Assembly: GCA_020725545.1 (NCBI GenBank)
Contig: DYEV01000003.1
Location: 1 to 64,000 of the forward strand
Direction of reading: 5' to 3'
DNA from: Desulfobacca sp.
Lineage (GTDB): Bacteria > Desulfobacterota > Desulfobaccia > Desulfobaccales > Desulfobaccaceae
DNA: 64,000 nt
In this document: one piece after another, positions 17,694 through 26,911 of the stretch
Layout of the letters: the number at the start of each line of letters is the position of its first letter
How positions within the stretch are numbered: the first letter of the stretch is position 1
Program-made: the position numbers and the translations under genes
The notes under the pieces: model-generated
What the model was told of the DNA's origin: nothing
Databases searched by the model: none
The model's input: only the letters and a program-made list of their open reading frames with translations

Positions 17694-19418
17694 ATGGTTG
17701 CAGAATCACCCGTTGCCCAAGACCCACAAGCCATCATTAACGATCTGCTGCAGGACGACAGTCCCATACGCTTGGAACGGCTGGCCTATCAGCCGCCCTT
17801 GATCCCGGTTTTTCGGGAGGGGGTCGGGGCGCTGCGGCCCCTGGAGGGGTTCAATCTGGAAGTCCTGAAAGCCGCCCGCGACCAATTGCCTTACGTCAGT
17901 GACAATAAGCTGGTCCAGATTGTTCCCGGCGACGTCCTCCAGGAGCACCCCCGCCGCCTTGGTATTGTTCTGTCCGGCGGGCCGGCCCCGGGGGGCCACA
18001 ATGTCATTGCCGGCGTCTTTGAGGCGGCCAAACGGGCCCATCCCGATAATGTCCTCATCGGTTTTCTGGCCGGGCCCAAAGGTATTATTACGAATAAGTA
18101 CAAAGAGGTTACTGCTGAGTTGATCGGCACCTACAAAAACTCCGGCGGTTTTCACATGCTGGGCACCGGCCGGGATAAGATCGACACCGCAACGAAGATG
18201 GAGCAATGCCGGGAGACCTGCCGACACCTGGAATTGGACGGGCTCGTCGTTGTGGGCGGCGACGACTCCAACACCAACGCCGCCTTCTTGGCCGAAAATA
18301 TGCGGGATATCGGCGTCCAGGTCATCGGCATCCCCAAAACCATCGACGGCGACCTGCAGGTGCCCGGCCTGCTCCAGATACCTTTTGGCTACCACTCGGC
18401 CTGCCTGAGTTTTGCCACCGAAGTGGGCAATCTCAACTCTGATTGCAAATCCGACCTGAAATATTGGCACTTCAACCGCCTCATGGGCCGCAGCGCCAGC
18501 CATATCGTTCTGGAAGTGGCCCTCCAGACCCATCCCAACGTGGTCCTCATCGGCGAAGAGATTGAGGAAAAGGAACTGACCATCCACAACGTGGTCCGCC
18601 TCATCGCCGACGTCATTGTGGAACGCGCCAAGCGGGGCATGAATTACGGGACCGTCCTGATTCCTGAGGGCATTTTAGAATTTATCCATGAAATCAATAT
18701 GTTGATCATAAAGATCAGCTATATTATCGCCAATTATGATAAAGAGGCGGCCAACAGCGAAACCTTCCACGCCCTGCCCATCGAGGATCAGGTCCAGCTC
18801 ATCGACAACCATGATATCTGGCGGGACTATGATAGCCGGGTCTATATGGGCTTGCCCACGGAACTGCAGCGGGGTCTGCTCCTGCCCCGGGACAGCCACG
18901 GCAACTTCCAATTTGCCCAGGTGCGTACCGATCGCATCCTCCTGGATATGGTGGCCACCTATTTGCGCAAACAGCGGGGCCGGGGCATCTATAAAGGGAC
19001 TTTTCGGTCCCAGAACCACTACTACGGCTATGACGGCCGGGGCACCTTCCCCACCAAATTCGACTGCGATTACGGCTATAACTTGGGGGTGACAGCCTAC
19101 AGCCTGCTGGCCAACGGCTGCACCGGCTACATGGCGGCCATTCGGCATCTGCACCTTCCCGTGGAGTGCTGGGAACCCATCGGCATTCCGCTGGCGCCGC
19201 TCATGCACCTGGAGGAACGCAAAGGCCGGCTGGAATTGGTCATTGCCAAACAGAAAGTGGACCTGGAGAGCCCGGCCTTTAAAATCCTGGCTCGGGAACG
19301 GCAGCGCTGGGCCCTGGAGGATCACTATCGCTTCCCCGGTCCCATTCAGTTTTCCGGCCCCAGTGCTGATGCCAAGCCCATTTCGCTGCAGTTGAACGCC
19401 CTGGCATTGGCAGGCTAG
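17694..19418 (+). CDS. pfp: Diphosphate--fructose-6-phosphate 1-phosphotransferase (PPi-PFK, long form)
   Basis: The 574-residue product belongs to the long PPi-dependent phosphofructokinases. It has GGPAPGGHN near residue 95, GGDDSNTN at 188-195 and PKTIDGDL from about 214. The Asp in GGDDS, where ATP enzymes have Gly, is the known determinant of PPi use. It interconverts fructose 6-phosphate and fructose 1,6-bisphosphate reversibly, so it can serve both glycolysis and gluconeogenesis. With ppsA in the same window this fits growth on small organic acids. It is a single gene with a strong AGGAG site ahead of ATG 17694. Confidence 0.93.
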   Translation: MVAESPVAQDPQAIINDLLQDDSPIRLERLAYQPPLIPVFREGVGALRPLEGFNLEVLKAARDQLPYVSDNKLVQIVPGDVLQEHPRRLGIVLSGGPAPGGHNVIAGVFEAAKRAHPDNVLIGFLAGPKGIITNKYKEVTAELIGTYKNSGGFHMLGTGRDKIDTATKMEQCRETCRHLELDGLVVVGGDDSNTNAAFLAENMRDIGVQVIGIPKTIDGDLQVPGLLQIPFGYHSACLSFATEVGNLNSDCKSDLKYWHFNRLMGRSASHIVLEVALQTHPNVVLIGEEIEEKELTIHNVVRLIADVIVERAKRGMNYGTVLIPEGILEFIHEINMLIIKISYIIANYDKEAANSETFHALPIEDQVQLIDNHDIWRDYDSRVYMGLPTELQRGLLLPRDSHGNFQFAQVRTDRILLDMVATYLRKQRGRGIYKGTFRSQNHYYGYDGRGTFPTKFDCDYGYNLGVTAYSLLANGCTGYMAAIRHLHLPVECWEPIGIPLAPLMHLEERKGRLELVIAKQKVDLESPAFKILARERQRWALEDHYRFPGPIQFSGPSADAKPISLQLNALALAG

Positions 19419-19740
19419 TCTTTTCCGGGCGCGCCTCAGACCAAGGATATAATAGGCAGTGGCCAGTGGGCAGTTGTCGGCCTTACCTAACGGGCCGTGC
19501 CCGCCATTGACTCCTTAATTTCACTGGGGCGGGCCTCCGTGCCCGCCGAAGTTAGCCAAATCCAACAACCTCGATTTTCCTGGGCCGTGGACGAATTATA
19601 TAACTAATGGCAATTACAAGAAAATATAGTGGCCGTGGTCAGAAATTCTAATGGTGGGAGAGGCCGCTGGCCTACCCAAGCTCCACGCCAACGGCGTGCT
19701 TTAATGGACATTCATCTTGTGCCTAGAAGGGGGTGCCATC
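19419..19740. other. Gene-free stretch with a GGCCAGTGG-type tract and a GC-rich hairpin
   Basis: No gene is seen. At 19455-19476 there is a short imperfect tandem tract of the unit (G)GCAGTGG/CCAGTGG. At 19528-19547 GGCGGGC/GCCCGCC forms a 7-bp hairpin, one of several similar GC hairpins in the window. A ribosome-binding stretch AGAAGGGGG precedes the next gene. Confidence 0.5.
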
Positions 19741-20568
19741 ATGGAAGTCTTCCTGAACGGCCAATTTCGGCCGGCCTCCCAAGCCGTCGTGTCAGTCCAG
19801 GACCGGGGTTTGCTCTATGGCGACGGCCTCTTTGAAACCCTGCGGGCCGCAGCTGGGCAGCCATTCTGGCTGCGGCAGCATCTGGCCAGATTGACCCGGT
19901 CGGCCGCGGCCCTGAATCTGACCCTACCGGATAACTTCCCCTGGGCCGCGGTTATTCAGGAGTTATTACAGCGCAATGGCATGGCCACGGGGATAGCCGC
20001 GGTTAAGATTCTGGTCACCCGGGGCGAAGCTGCGGCGTTGGGGTTGCCGGCCACTGACCAGCCGACCATTATTATTTCGGCACGCGAATATACCCCACCC
20101 CCGCCGGCAGACTATCGCCAGGGGTGGCCGGTGGTCTGTTTTCCGGAGCGCCGGCACTGCTTTTTAGGCTCTCACAAAAGCCTAAACTATCTTTTTTCCC
20201 TGGCGGCCCGACAATATGCCCTGGACCACGGCGGCCGGGAGGCGCTCATCCTGGAGCCCGACGGCACGGTGGTCGAAGGCGCGGCGGCCGGCGTCCTGTG
20301 GCAAGAAGGAGGAGGCTACTTTACTCCCCGGGCGGCCAGCGCCCTCCCCAGCGTTACTCTGACGGTCCTTGAAGATATCTTGAGGCGCCAGGGTCTGGCG
20401 ATTCAACGGGCAACAGGGCCGGTCGCCCGCTTGCTCCAGGCTGAAGGGCTTTGGTTGGCCAACTCCCTCATGGGCCTAATGCCCGTGGCCGCGCTCGATG
20501 GCCAACCCCTGGCCCTATCCCCGGCCACGTCCTGGCTCAATGACCTGCTCTGGTCAGAGGTCGGCTAA
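19741..20568 (+). CDS. Class IV aminotransferase / aminodeoxychorismate lyase-like
   Basis: The 275-residue PLP enzyme has fold-type IV features: NGQFRPASQAVVSVQDRGLLYGDGLFETLR at the start (quoted motif core DRGLLYGDGLFET), the Schiff-base lysine in SHKSLNYL (Lys146), and EPDGTVVEGAAAGVLW near 178. The family contains branched-chain aminotransferase, D-alanine aminotransferase and aminodeoxychorismate lyase (PabC). The short length and lone context favour PabC-like activity (p-aminobenzoate formation), but specificity cannot be fixed by eye. The ATG at 19741 follows a clear AGAAGGGGG. Its last 15 bases overlap the convergent HIT gene. Confidence 0.75.
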   Translation: MEVFLNGQFRPASQAVVSVQDRGLLYGDGLFETLRAAAGQPFWLRQHLARLTRSAAALNLTLPDNFPWAAVIQELLQRNGMATGIAAVKILVTRGEAAALGLPATDQPTIIISAREYTPPPPADYRQGWPVVCFPERRHCFLGSHKSLNYLFSLAARQYALDHGGREALILEPDGTVVEGAAAGVLWQEGGGYFTPRAASALPSVTLTVLEDILRRQGLAIQRATGPVARLLQAEGLWLANSLMGLMPVAALDGQPLALSPATSWLNDLLWSEVG

Positions 20569-20970
20569 GACCTCCCGCAGCTGCCGGCCGACGCTGGCCA
20601 GATCCTGCCCCTGATAAGACCCCTGGGGAAAAAGGTGCAGGCCGTCATCATTATACCGGGGAATAACATGCAGATGGGCATGAAAGACTACCTGCCCGGC
20701 CGCCGGGAAATTGTTCATGCCCAGATTAATGCCCTGGGCATATAACTTCCGGCGCAGAGCCAGGCCAATTTTGCGGCTCACTTGACCCATCTCCAGCCAG
20801 AGGTCATCGGGCAGGTCAAAAAAAGTTTCAAAATGCTGTTTGGGAATGACCAAAGTATGGCCGTAGTGCACCGGGGCGATATCCAGAAAGGCCAGGACCC
20901 GCTCGGTTTCCAGGAGCCATTCCGCCTTGGCCTGGCCGGCGGCGATCTGACAGAATATACAAGAGGACAT
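20554..20970 (-). CDS. HIT-family nucleotide hydrolase
   Basis: The 138-residue protein has the histidine-triad motif HAHLHVIPR at 97-105 and the N-terminal zinc pair CIFC at 4-7 typical of HinT-type proteins. Such proteins hydrolyse nucleoside phosphoramidates or dinucleotides in the cytoplasm. ATG at 20970 is chosen because AAAGG lies about 7 bases upstream; an ATG two codons earlier is too close to that site. It is convergent with the aminotransferase and overlaps it by 15 bases. Confidence 0.88.
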   Translation of the reverse strand: MSSCIFCQIAAGQAKAEWLLETERVLAFLDIAPVHYGHTLVIPKQHFETFFDLPDDLWLEMGQVSRKIGLALRRKLYAQGINLGMNNFPAAGQVVFHAHLHVIPRYNDDGLHLFPQGSYQGQDLASVGRQLREVLADL

Positions 20971-21345
20971 AAGCATACCTTTCTATGAGTGTTTTCTGGT
21001 GCAGTCAAAACCTAACCGAGCCGGGCGCGCGCGACCGTCTGCCAAGCTCTCTGATAGGCAGCCCCATCAGAAAATTAGTATTATAGCAAAGAAAAACCGC
21101 TCTCGCCCCTCGAAACCACAGACGCCGACTCTTTCTTGGCAGGGGTTGGCGCCCGAGGCCAGAGAAAATTTTTGCAGGCTTGAATGGGCACTGCAGGGCC
21201 ATCCCATGAGAGCAGATAGTTGAAAAAGTGCTTTTAGGGGAGGAGGCCAAGAGACACAGCCCCCCTGCCCTAAAACCCTTCCGCCAACCCCAACTCGGCC
21301 TCTTGGCGGCGCCAAAAGGCTAGAATCTGCGGATAGCAATTCATT
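20971..21345 (+). promoter_or_regulatory. Intergenic leader with interleaved inverted repeats before tldD
   Basis: No gene is supported here. Two perfect 8-base inverted repeats interleave: TTTTAGGG (21232-21239) with CCCTAAAA (21268-21275), and GCCAAGAG (21246-21253) with CTCTTGGC (21300-21307). The order A-B-A'-B' is that of an H-type pseudoknot. TTGGC/GCCAA (21303-21315) offers a competing local hairpin that uses part of B'. The element ends about 30 bases before the tldD start. Confidence 0.35.
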
Positions 21346-22749
21346 ATGGCATCCATCGAAATTCTTACCCCCCTGCTGCAACATCTCGTCCAGGAAATGG
21401 AAAAAACCGTCCCCTATGCCGCGGCCTGGGCCCAGGACACCTTTGGGGAGCGTCTGTGGATGGACAGCCGGGAGGCTCGGGCCGAAGCCCTCGAGCGGCA
21501 GCGGGGCGTGGTGCTGACGGTCTTTACCGGGCGCACTTTTTTGGAATATGCCATCAATGGCATCGACGCCACTGACTTTTGCCCACGCCTGCAGGCTGGC
21601 GCCGAAGCCTTGATCAAAGCGGCCCTGGCCGAAGGCATCGTAGACCAGGGGCTGACCATCGATCCGGGAACGCCCTTGACGCAGTCTTTTGCGGTGGCAG
21701 TGCAAGTCTCCCCCTGGCAGGTGCCCCTCGCCGGCAAAATGGCCCGGCTGCAAGAGGTCCGGGACGACCTGCAGGGCCGGGAACCCCGTTTGGTGAATGC
21801 CCTGGTTGCCTATGGCCATGTGCAGGTCTGCGAGTTGTTTGTCAATCGCCAGCGCTGCCTGTATCAGGAGCTGCCCCGCACCCAGATGGTGGCTCAGGTG
21901 GTCTTGCGCGAGGGTGAGAAGACGGCGCGGCTGCACGGCGGCCACTGTTATCAGGGCGGTTTTGAGCATGCGGTATTCTCCGCCGAGGCACGGGAGCGTC
22001 TTCTGCTGGATGCCGGCCGCATCTTGGGCGCTCCCCGCTTAACCCCGGGCACCTATGACTGTATCTTCTCGCCAGATTTCGCCGGTATCTTTGCCCACGA
22101 GGCCTTTGGCCACGGCACCGAGGCCGACCTCTTTCTGCAGCGCCGCTCCCGGGGTCAACACTATCTCGGCAAACCGGTGGCTTCCCCGCTGGTCGATCTC
22201 TACGATTCGCCGGCATGGCCCGGCCAGGCGGCCAGCTATTTTTTCGATCACGAAGGCCAATTGGCCACCGAGACCAAGATCATCGACCGGGGCATCTTGA
22301 CGCGTCCCCTGACCAATCTGCACGCTGCCCTGTGCTGCGGCCTGCCCCGCAGCGCCAACGGCCGGCGGGAGTCTTATACCCGTAAGATCTACACCCGCAT
22401 GAGCAATACTTATTTCGGTCCCGGGCAGTACAGCTTCGCAGACATGTTGGCGGATATTGAGCACGGTTACTTCCTGGACCACCCCGCCAACGGCATGGAA
22501 GACCCCAAAGGCTGGGGCATTCAGTTAGAAGGCCTCTATGCCGAAGAGATCCGGGAAGGCCGACTTACGGGCAACGTTTGTTCGCCGGTCATTGTTACCG
22601 GCTATGTGCCTGACCTACTCCACTCCATCACCATGGTGGGATCGGAGGTCAAAATTTCCGGACTGGGCATGTGCGGCAAAGGCCATAAAGAATGGGTCAA
22701 AGTCTCGGACGGCGGCCCGCACCTGCGCCTCCGGGCCCGTCTGGGGTAG
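21346..22749 (+). CDS. tldD: TldD-type metalloprotease (PmbA/TldD family)
   Basis: The 467-residue product carries the TldD zinc motif HEAFGHGTEAD, with His251, Glu252 and His256, and the C-terminal GMCGKGHKEWVKVSDGGP segment that closes the active site. TldD/TldE heterodimers degrade unfolded peptides and mature some modified peptides. The catalytic motif identifies this as the TldD rather than TldE (PmbA) subunit. No tldE gene is next to it. It is followed by a phosphoesterase on the same strand. Confidence 0.85.
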   Translation: MASIEILTPLLQHLVQEMEKTVPYAAAWAQDTFGERLWMDSREARAEALERQRGVVLTVFTGRTFLEYAINGIDATDFCPRLQAGAEALIKAALAEGIVDQGLTIDPGTPLTQSFAVAVQVSPWQVPLAGKMARLQEVRDDLQGREPRLVNALVAYGHVQVCELFVNRQRCLYQELPRTQMVAQVVLREGEKTARLHGGHCYQGGFEHAVFSAEARERLLLDAGRILGAPRLTPGTYDCIFSPDFAGIFAHEAFGHGTEADLFLQRRSRGQHYLGKPVASPLVDLYDSPAWPGQAASYFFDHEGQLATETKIIDRGILTRPLTNLHAALCCGLPRSANGRRESYTRKIYTRMSNTYFGPGQYSFADMLADIEHGYFLDHPANGMEDPKGWGIQLEGLYAEEIREGRLTGNVCSPVIVTGYVPDLLHSITMVGSEVKISGLGMCGKGHKEWVKVSDGGPHLRLRARLG

Positions 22750-22878
22750 TGAGCCGGAAAGCAGGAAAGGGATGAGCAGTTCGAGAGAGCCCCCCGCCTC
22801 GGTCGGCTCACTGCTCGAAGTTCACGGCGAATGGCCGTGGGCTTGTTTGATAACGATGCCAAGAAGGATACCACTCCC

Positions 22879-23424
22879 ATGCTCCTCGGTCTCATCAGTG
22901 ATAGCCACGGCGATGGGGCGGCCATCCAGGCGGTGGCAGCCATCTTCCGCCGGGAACAGGTGGACAAAATCTTCCATCTGGGAGATGATTACGAAGATAT
23001 TCTCTTTCTCCAGGACGAGCCAATGGAGGTGGTGGCCGTCCCTGGCCTGTATTGCCCGGCGTATCGGGACCCGGCCATCCCTAACCGGCGTCGGGCAGAG
23101 ATCGCCGGTCTCCGACTGCTCCTGACTCATAGCCCCAAGTGCAGTCCTTATGATCAGCCCGGCGACGGTGACCCTCAGGAACTGGCCCGGGAGGTGGATA
23201 TGGTGCTATATGGCCACACCCACATCCCCAAAATCCATCGGCACCATGGCGCCTGGTGGATCAATCCCGGCCACCTGAAAGCCTCTGACAATCGGGGCTG
23301 GCCGCAGTCCTATGGGCTCTTGCGTTTGACCCCTCCAGCCATCGGGGTCCAGATTCTGGCTCTCAAGACGGGGGAGGTCCTGCTGGACTACACGTTAACC
23401 GTGGGCCATGATAAAAATAAGTAA
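22879..23424 (+). CDS. YfcE/MJ0936-type metallophosphoesterase
   Basis: The product of about 181 residues has the phosphoesterase metal motifs DSHGD (Asp8, His10), GDDYED (about 36-40), THS (about 83-85) and GHTHIP (His113, His115). The usual GNxD/H motif is replaced by VPGLYCPAY near 54-62, so one metal-binding Asn is missing and the site is atypical. YfcE-like enzymes act on phosphodiesters in vitro; physiological substrates are mostly unknown. ATG 22879 is preferred because the family starts with a LGLISDSH-type strand; an in-frame ATG at 22831 adds 16 residues. Confidence 0.78.
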   Translation: MLLGLISDSHGDGAAIQAVAAIFRREQVDKIFHLGDDYEDILFLQDEPMEVVAVPGLYCPAYRDPAIPNRRRAEIAGLRLLLTHSPKCSPYDQPGDGDPQELAREVDMVLYGHTHIPKIHRHHGAWWINPGHLKASDNRGWPQSYGLLRLTPPAIGVQILALKTGEVLLDYTLTVGHDKNK

Positions 23425-23573
23425 TTAATATTTTTTATTTCTTATCTAAAGTCATCTGCGCCCCATGAAAATTCTCCCTTGCCGCGTTTGGCGGGCCTGG
23501 GTTGGCAAGATTGCCAGCCCTACTAATATTTTGCTGACACCTGACAACTTTTAGCCATAACCGCTTGCCGACC

Positions 23574-25790
23574 ATGACAAATAACGACCGCGCCGCCTCG
23601 CCGAATCAATCCATGAACCGACCGGTGGAACTCCAGGGGCAGATCGAACGCATTACCTTCTGCAACGAAGAGAACGGCTTTACGGTAGCCCAACTTAAGG
23701 TGCGGGGCCAACGCCAGCTCGTGACCATCGTCGGCCACCTGGTCTCGCCCAAACCCGGTGAACGGCTGCGCTTGCGGGGGGAATGGAGCCTGCATCCCAG
23801 ATACGGCGAGCAGTTTAAATTCACCGATTCCGAAACCCTTTTCCCCGCCACGATCTCCGGCATTGAAAAATATCTGGCCTCGGGCTTCATCAAAGGCATC
23901 GGTCCGGTCATGGCCCAACGCATCGTCCAGAAATTCGCCGGCGAGACCTTTGAGATCATTGATAAACAGCTGGAGCGGCTGACGGAAGTGGAGGGCGTCG
24001 GCCCCAAGCGCCTGGAGATGATCGGCCGGGCCTGGAAGGAGCAGAAGCAGATCCGCGCAGTGATGCTCTTTTTACAGTCCCACGACATCAGCACGGCCTT
24101 TGCCCCCAAGATTTTCAAGACCTACGGCAATCAGGCCATTCAGGTAATGCGGGAAAATCCGTACCAGTTGGCCAGCGACATTTACGGCATCGGCTTTGTC
24201 AGCGCCGACCGCATCGCCGCCAAGCTGGGGTTTGATCAGGACCACCCGGCCCGGTTGGAGGCCGGTCTGCTTTATACCCTTCAACAGCTCAGCAACGAGG
24301 GGCATGTCTATTATCCCTATGGACCGCTTTTGGAAAAATCCCAGGAGTTGCTGCAAGTTGAGCAGGAGAAGCTGGCAGCTGCCTTAGGCAGGCTGTCATT
24401 TCGCCAGGAGGTCATTGTCGAAGAGCCCTGGGAGGGGGACGCCGGCCCGGAGGCGCGGGCCGTTTATCTTACCGCCTTTTATCTGGCCGAAACCCATGCG
24501 GCTAAACGCCTGCAAGCCCTCTTGCAGGCCCAACAGAATCTCCCCTTCGTGGACCCGGCCAAGGCTCTGGCCTGGGTGCAGGAGCGTTTGGGCCTGACCC
24601 TGGCGCCGCAACAGGCCGAAGCCGTGCTCATGTCCCTGCGCCAGAAAGTGCTCATTATCACCGGCGGGCCTGGCACCGGCAAGACTACCATCATCAATGC
24701 CATCATCAAGATTTGGGAGCGCCTCGGGGGCAATATCCTCATGGCGGCGCCCACCGGCCGAGCCGCCAAACGGATGAGCGAGGTGACCGGTCAGGAGGCC
24801 AAGACCATCCACCGGCTGCTGGAGTATAGTCAGCAGAAGGGCGGCTTCCAGGTCAGTGAAAACCGCACCCTGCCCTGTGATCTGCTCATTATCGACGAGG
24901 CCTCCATGGTCGATACCCTGCTGCTGCATCACCTGCTCAAAGGGGTGGCCCGGGGTACCACCCTGATTTTCGTGGGGGATGCCAACCAATTGCCGTCGGT
25001 GGGGCCGGGCAATGTCTTCCGAGATCTTATTGTCTCTGAAGTGATCCCAGTGGTGGAACTCACCGAAATCTTTCGCCAGGCCCAGGAGAGCCTCATTGTC
25101 GTCAACGCCCACCGTATTAATCGCGGGGAGATGCCGTTGTGGAAACCCGGACCGGAAAATCTGGCGGATTTCTACTTCCTGGAACAGGATGACCCCCAGG
25201 AAGTCCTGCGGATCATCCTGGAACTAGTGAAAGAGCGCATCCCCAAACGCTTCGGCTTTGATCCCGTCAACCAGATTCAGGTCCTGACGCCCATGCACCG
25301 GGGCGTGGTGGGCGCGGCCAGCCTCAATCAGACGCTGCAACAGGAGCTCAACCCCATTGCCGTCGGCCTCAATCGGGGCGGCCGCCTCTATAAGGTCAAT
25401 GATAAAGTGATGCAGATCAAGAATAATTACGACAAGGAGGTCTTTAACGGCGACATCGGCCGCATTGTCAGGATTGATGAAGAACTCCAAGAGTTGAGCG
25501 TCGCCTTTGACAACCGGGAGGTCCTCTATGATTTCAGTGAACTGGACGAAATCGTCCTGGCCTACGCCATTTCGGTCCACAAATCCCAAGGGTCGGAATA
25601 CCCGGCGGTGGTCCTCCCTTTGGTAACCCAACATTTCCTCCTCTTGCAGCGCAACCTCATCTATACCGCAGTGACCCGGGGCAAACAACTGGTGGTAGTG
25701 GTGGGCAGCAAAAAAGCCCTGGCCATCGGCATCAAGAATGACCGCACCAAAAAACGCTTTACCCAACTGTGGCGGCGCCTCTCCCTGTAA
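23574..25790 (+). CDS. recD2: RecD2-type ATP-dependent DNA helicase
   Basis: The product of about 738 residues follows the RecD2 plan. An N-terminal OB-like domain (ELQGQIERITFCNEENGFTV) is followed by helix-hairpin-helix repeats (GIGPVMAQRIV, VEGVGPKRLEMI). Walker A GGPGTGKT lies at 364-371, Walker B LLIIDEASMVD follows, and the C-terminal 2B-type motif is AYAISVHKSQGSEYPAVV. RecD2 proteins are 5'-3' superfamily 1B helicases that act without RecBC. No recB or recC is nearby. The start is uncertain between ATG 23574 and ATG 23613, as neither has a clear ribosome-binding site. Confidence 0.9.
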   Translation: MTNNDRAASPNQSMNRPVELQGQIERITFCNEENGFTVAQLKVRGQRQLVTIVGHLVSPKPGERLRLRGEWSLHPRYGEQFKFTDSETLFPATISGIEKYLASGFIKGIGPVMAQRIVQKFAGETFEIIDKQLERLTEVEGVGPKRLEMIGRAWKEQKQIRAVMLFLQSHDISTAFAPKIFKTYGNQAIQVMRENPYQLASDIYGIGFVSADRIAAKLGFDQDHPARLEAGLLYTLQQLSNEGHVYYPYGPLLEKSQELLQVEQEKLAAALGRLSFRQEVIVEEPWEGDAGPEARAVYLTAFYLAETHAAKRLQALLQAQQNLPFVDPAKALAWVQERLGLTLAPQQAEAVLMSLRQKVLIITGGPGTGKTTIINAIIKIWERLGGNILMAAPTGRAAKRMSEVTGQEAKTIHRLLEYSQQKGGFQVSENRTLPCDLLIIDEASMVDTLLLHHLLKGVARGTTLIFVGDANQLPSVGPGNVFRDLIVSEVIPVVELTEIFRQAQESLIVVNAHRINRGEMPLWKPGPENLADFYFLEQDDPQEVLRIILELVKERIPKRFGFDPVNQIQVLTPMHRGVVGAASLNQTLQQELNPIAVGLNRGGRLYKVNDKVMQIKNNYDKEVFNGDIGRIVRIDEELQELSVAFDNREVLYDFSELDEIVLAYAISVHKSQGSEYPAVVLPLVTQHFLLLQRNLIYTAVTRGKQLVVVVGSKKALAIGIKNDRTKKRFTQLWRRLSL

Positions 25791-26000
25791 GCCATTTCTG
25801 ATCTTGGGCAGAAAACCACACGTTCAGTTCTGCAGCATGCCACGCCGATAAACTGTTGCCAATGGTCAGCGGCCAGTTGTTGGCTGTCAATTTTCGGCCA
25901 ACTAGTGGAAATATCATGAATTCTTAAACCGAAGGGCAACCAGACCGGAAAGGCACTGTCCGGTCAGGCCAGGCTGGCCGGGTAGGAATGGGGGGTGTGG
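25791..26000. other. Gene-free stretch with a GGCCAGTTG-type tract
   Basis: This convergent intergenic region holds a short degenerate tract (AATGGTCAGCGGCCAGTTGT at 25861-25880) similar to tracts at 19455, 52318 and 53030. No terminator with a clear T-run is visible. Confidence 0.4.
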
Positions 26001-26426
26001 TTAACAGTCGGCCGGGGGTTTCTTGCGGCGGCGTTCGGGTTTTATGGTCTTTTTGCTGAGCAGATGTTTGACCATGGTAAGGATTTCCCACTCATCATAG
26101 GGGGCCAGGACACAGCCGTAGACCCCCAATTGCATGACCTCTTGGATGAGATTGCGGTGCTCCCGATCATAGAGGAAAATGATCCCCCCCTCCTTGAGGG
26201 CCGCCTTGATATTCATGATAATGGCCGGACCGTATTGAGTCTCGGCTTCCCAGTCAATGAAGATGACGGGGGATGGGTGTTCTTTCAGTTCTGCGGCCAA
26301 CTCCCCGGGATTGGAAATCACCACCGGGGTGAAATGATTGCGCTCTAATATACTCAGCACATGTTGGCGAATGCCCTCATTGAGCACCAGGAGGCTGATC
26401 GGCGTCGATTTGGCAGGAGTCGTCAT
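26001..26426 (-). CDS. Receiver-domain-like protein lacking the usual Lys
   Basis: The 141-residue product has the alternating pattern of a CheY-like receiver: a first strand ISLLVLNE, a possible phosphoacceptor Asp in VIFIDWEAE at about 59, and the later strand/loop GVYGCVLAPYDEWEIL. The conserved Lys that normally follows strand 5 appears to be absent, and the early acidic pair is weak. It may therefore be a degenerate receiver that does not signal by phosphorylation. No kinase is adjacent. The C-terminus is basic (KPERRRKKPP). Confidence 0.5.
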   Translation of the reverse strand: MTTPAKSTPISLLVLNEGIRQHVLSILERNHFTPVVISNPGELAAELKEHPSPVIFIDWEAETQYGPAIIMNIKAALKEGGIIFLYDREHRNLIQEVMQLGVYGCVLAPYDEWEILTMVKHLLSKKTIKPERRRKKPPADC

Positions 26427-26911
26427 AGTATTACTGCCACGCTGGGCCGCGGGAAACCATAATAAAGCATAGGCCTAGGCTTCCGGTCCACCCCCTTGCC
26501 CGACGGGCTTTGTGGATCCGAGCCAGGGGCCCATAATCACTCCGGTCTCGTCTGAAAAACCGGCAAGGCAGGGAAAAAACCTAATTTTATAATCAGCAAA
26601 CTATATGCCAATCTGCAGGAGTGCGAGGCAATGACTCTGGCTTCTCGGCCTTTAGGATTGTTTCCATGGTAAACACACTTAGTAATGTAGAGATTTACGC
26701 TAGTTAGACCTCAATGGTATATGTCCAAAAATCGACTCTTTTACGGAAGTTTCGGCAATATCACTTGGAAATTAAGAAAGAAAACAGAAATGTATGATAA
26801 TTGACCCCATATTCCTTTTTTCACACAATTTGACTGTTCCTGGCGGCTGTTAAGCATCTTTGCCAGGAGAACAAACGCCGGCAAGCGGCCATATGCCATT
26901 GCCAACGCGAT
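26427..26911. other. A/T-rich gene-free stretch
   Basis: Nearly 490 bases lie between the receiver-like gene and the end of the efflux operon. The part from about 26640 to 26830 is clearly more A/T-rich than the surroundings. No ORF, tRNA or strong hairpin was recognised. Confidence 0.5.
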
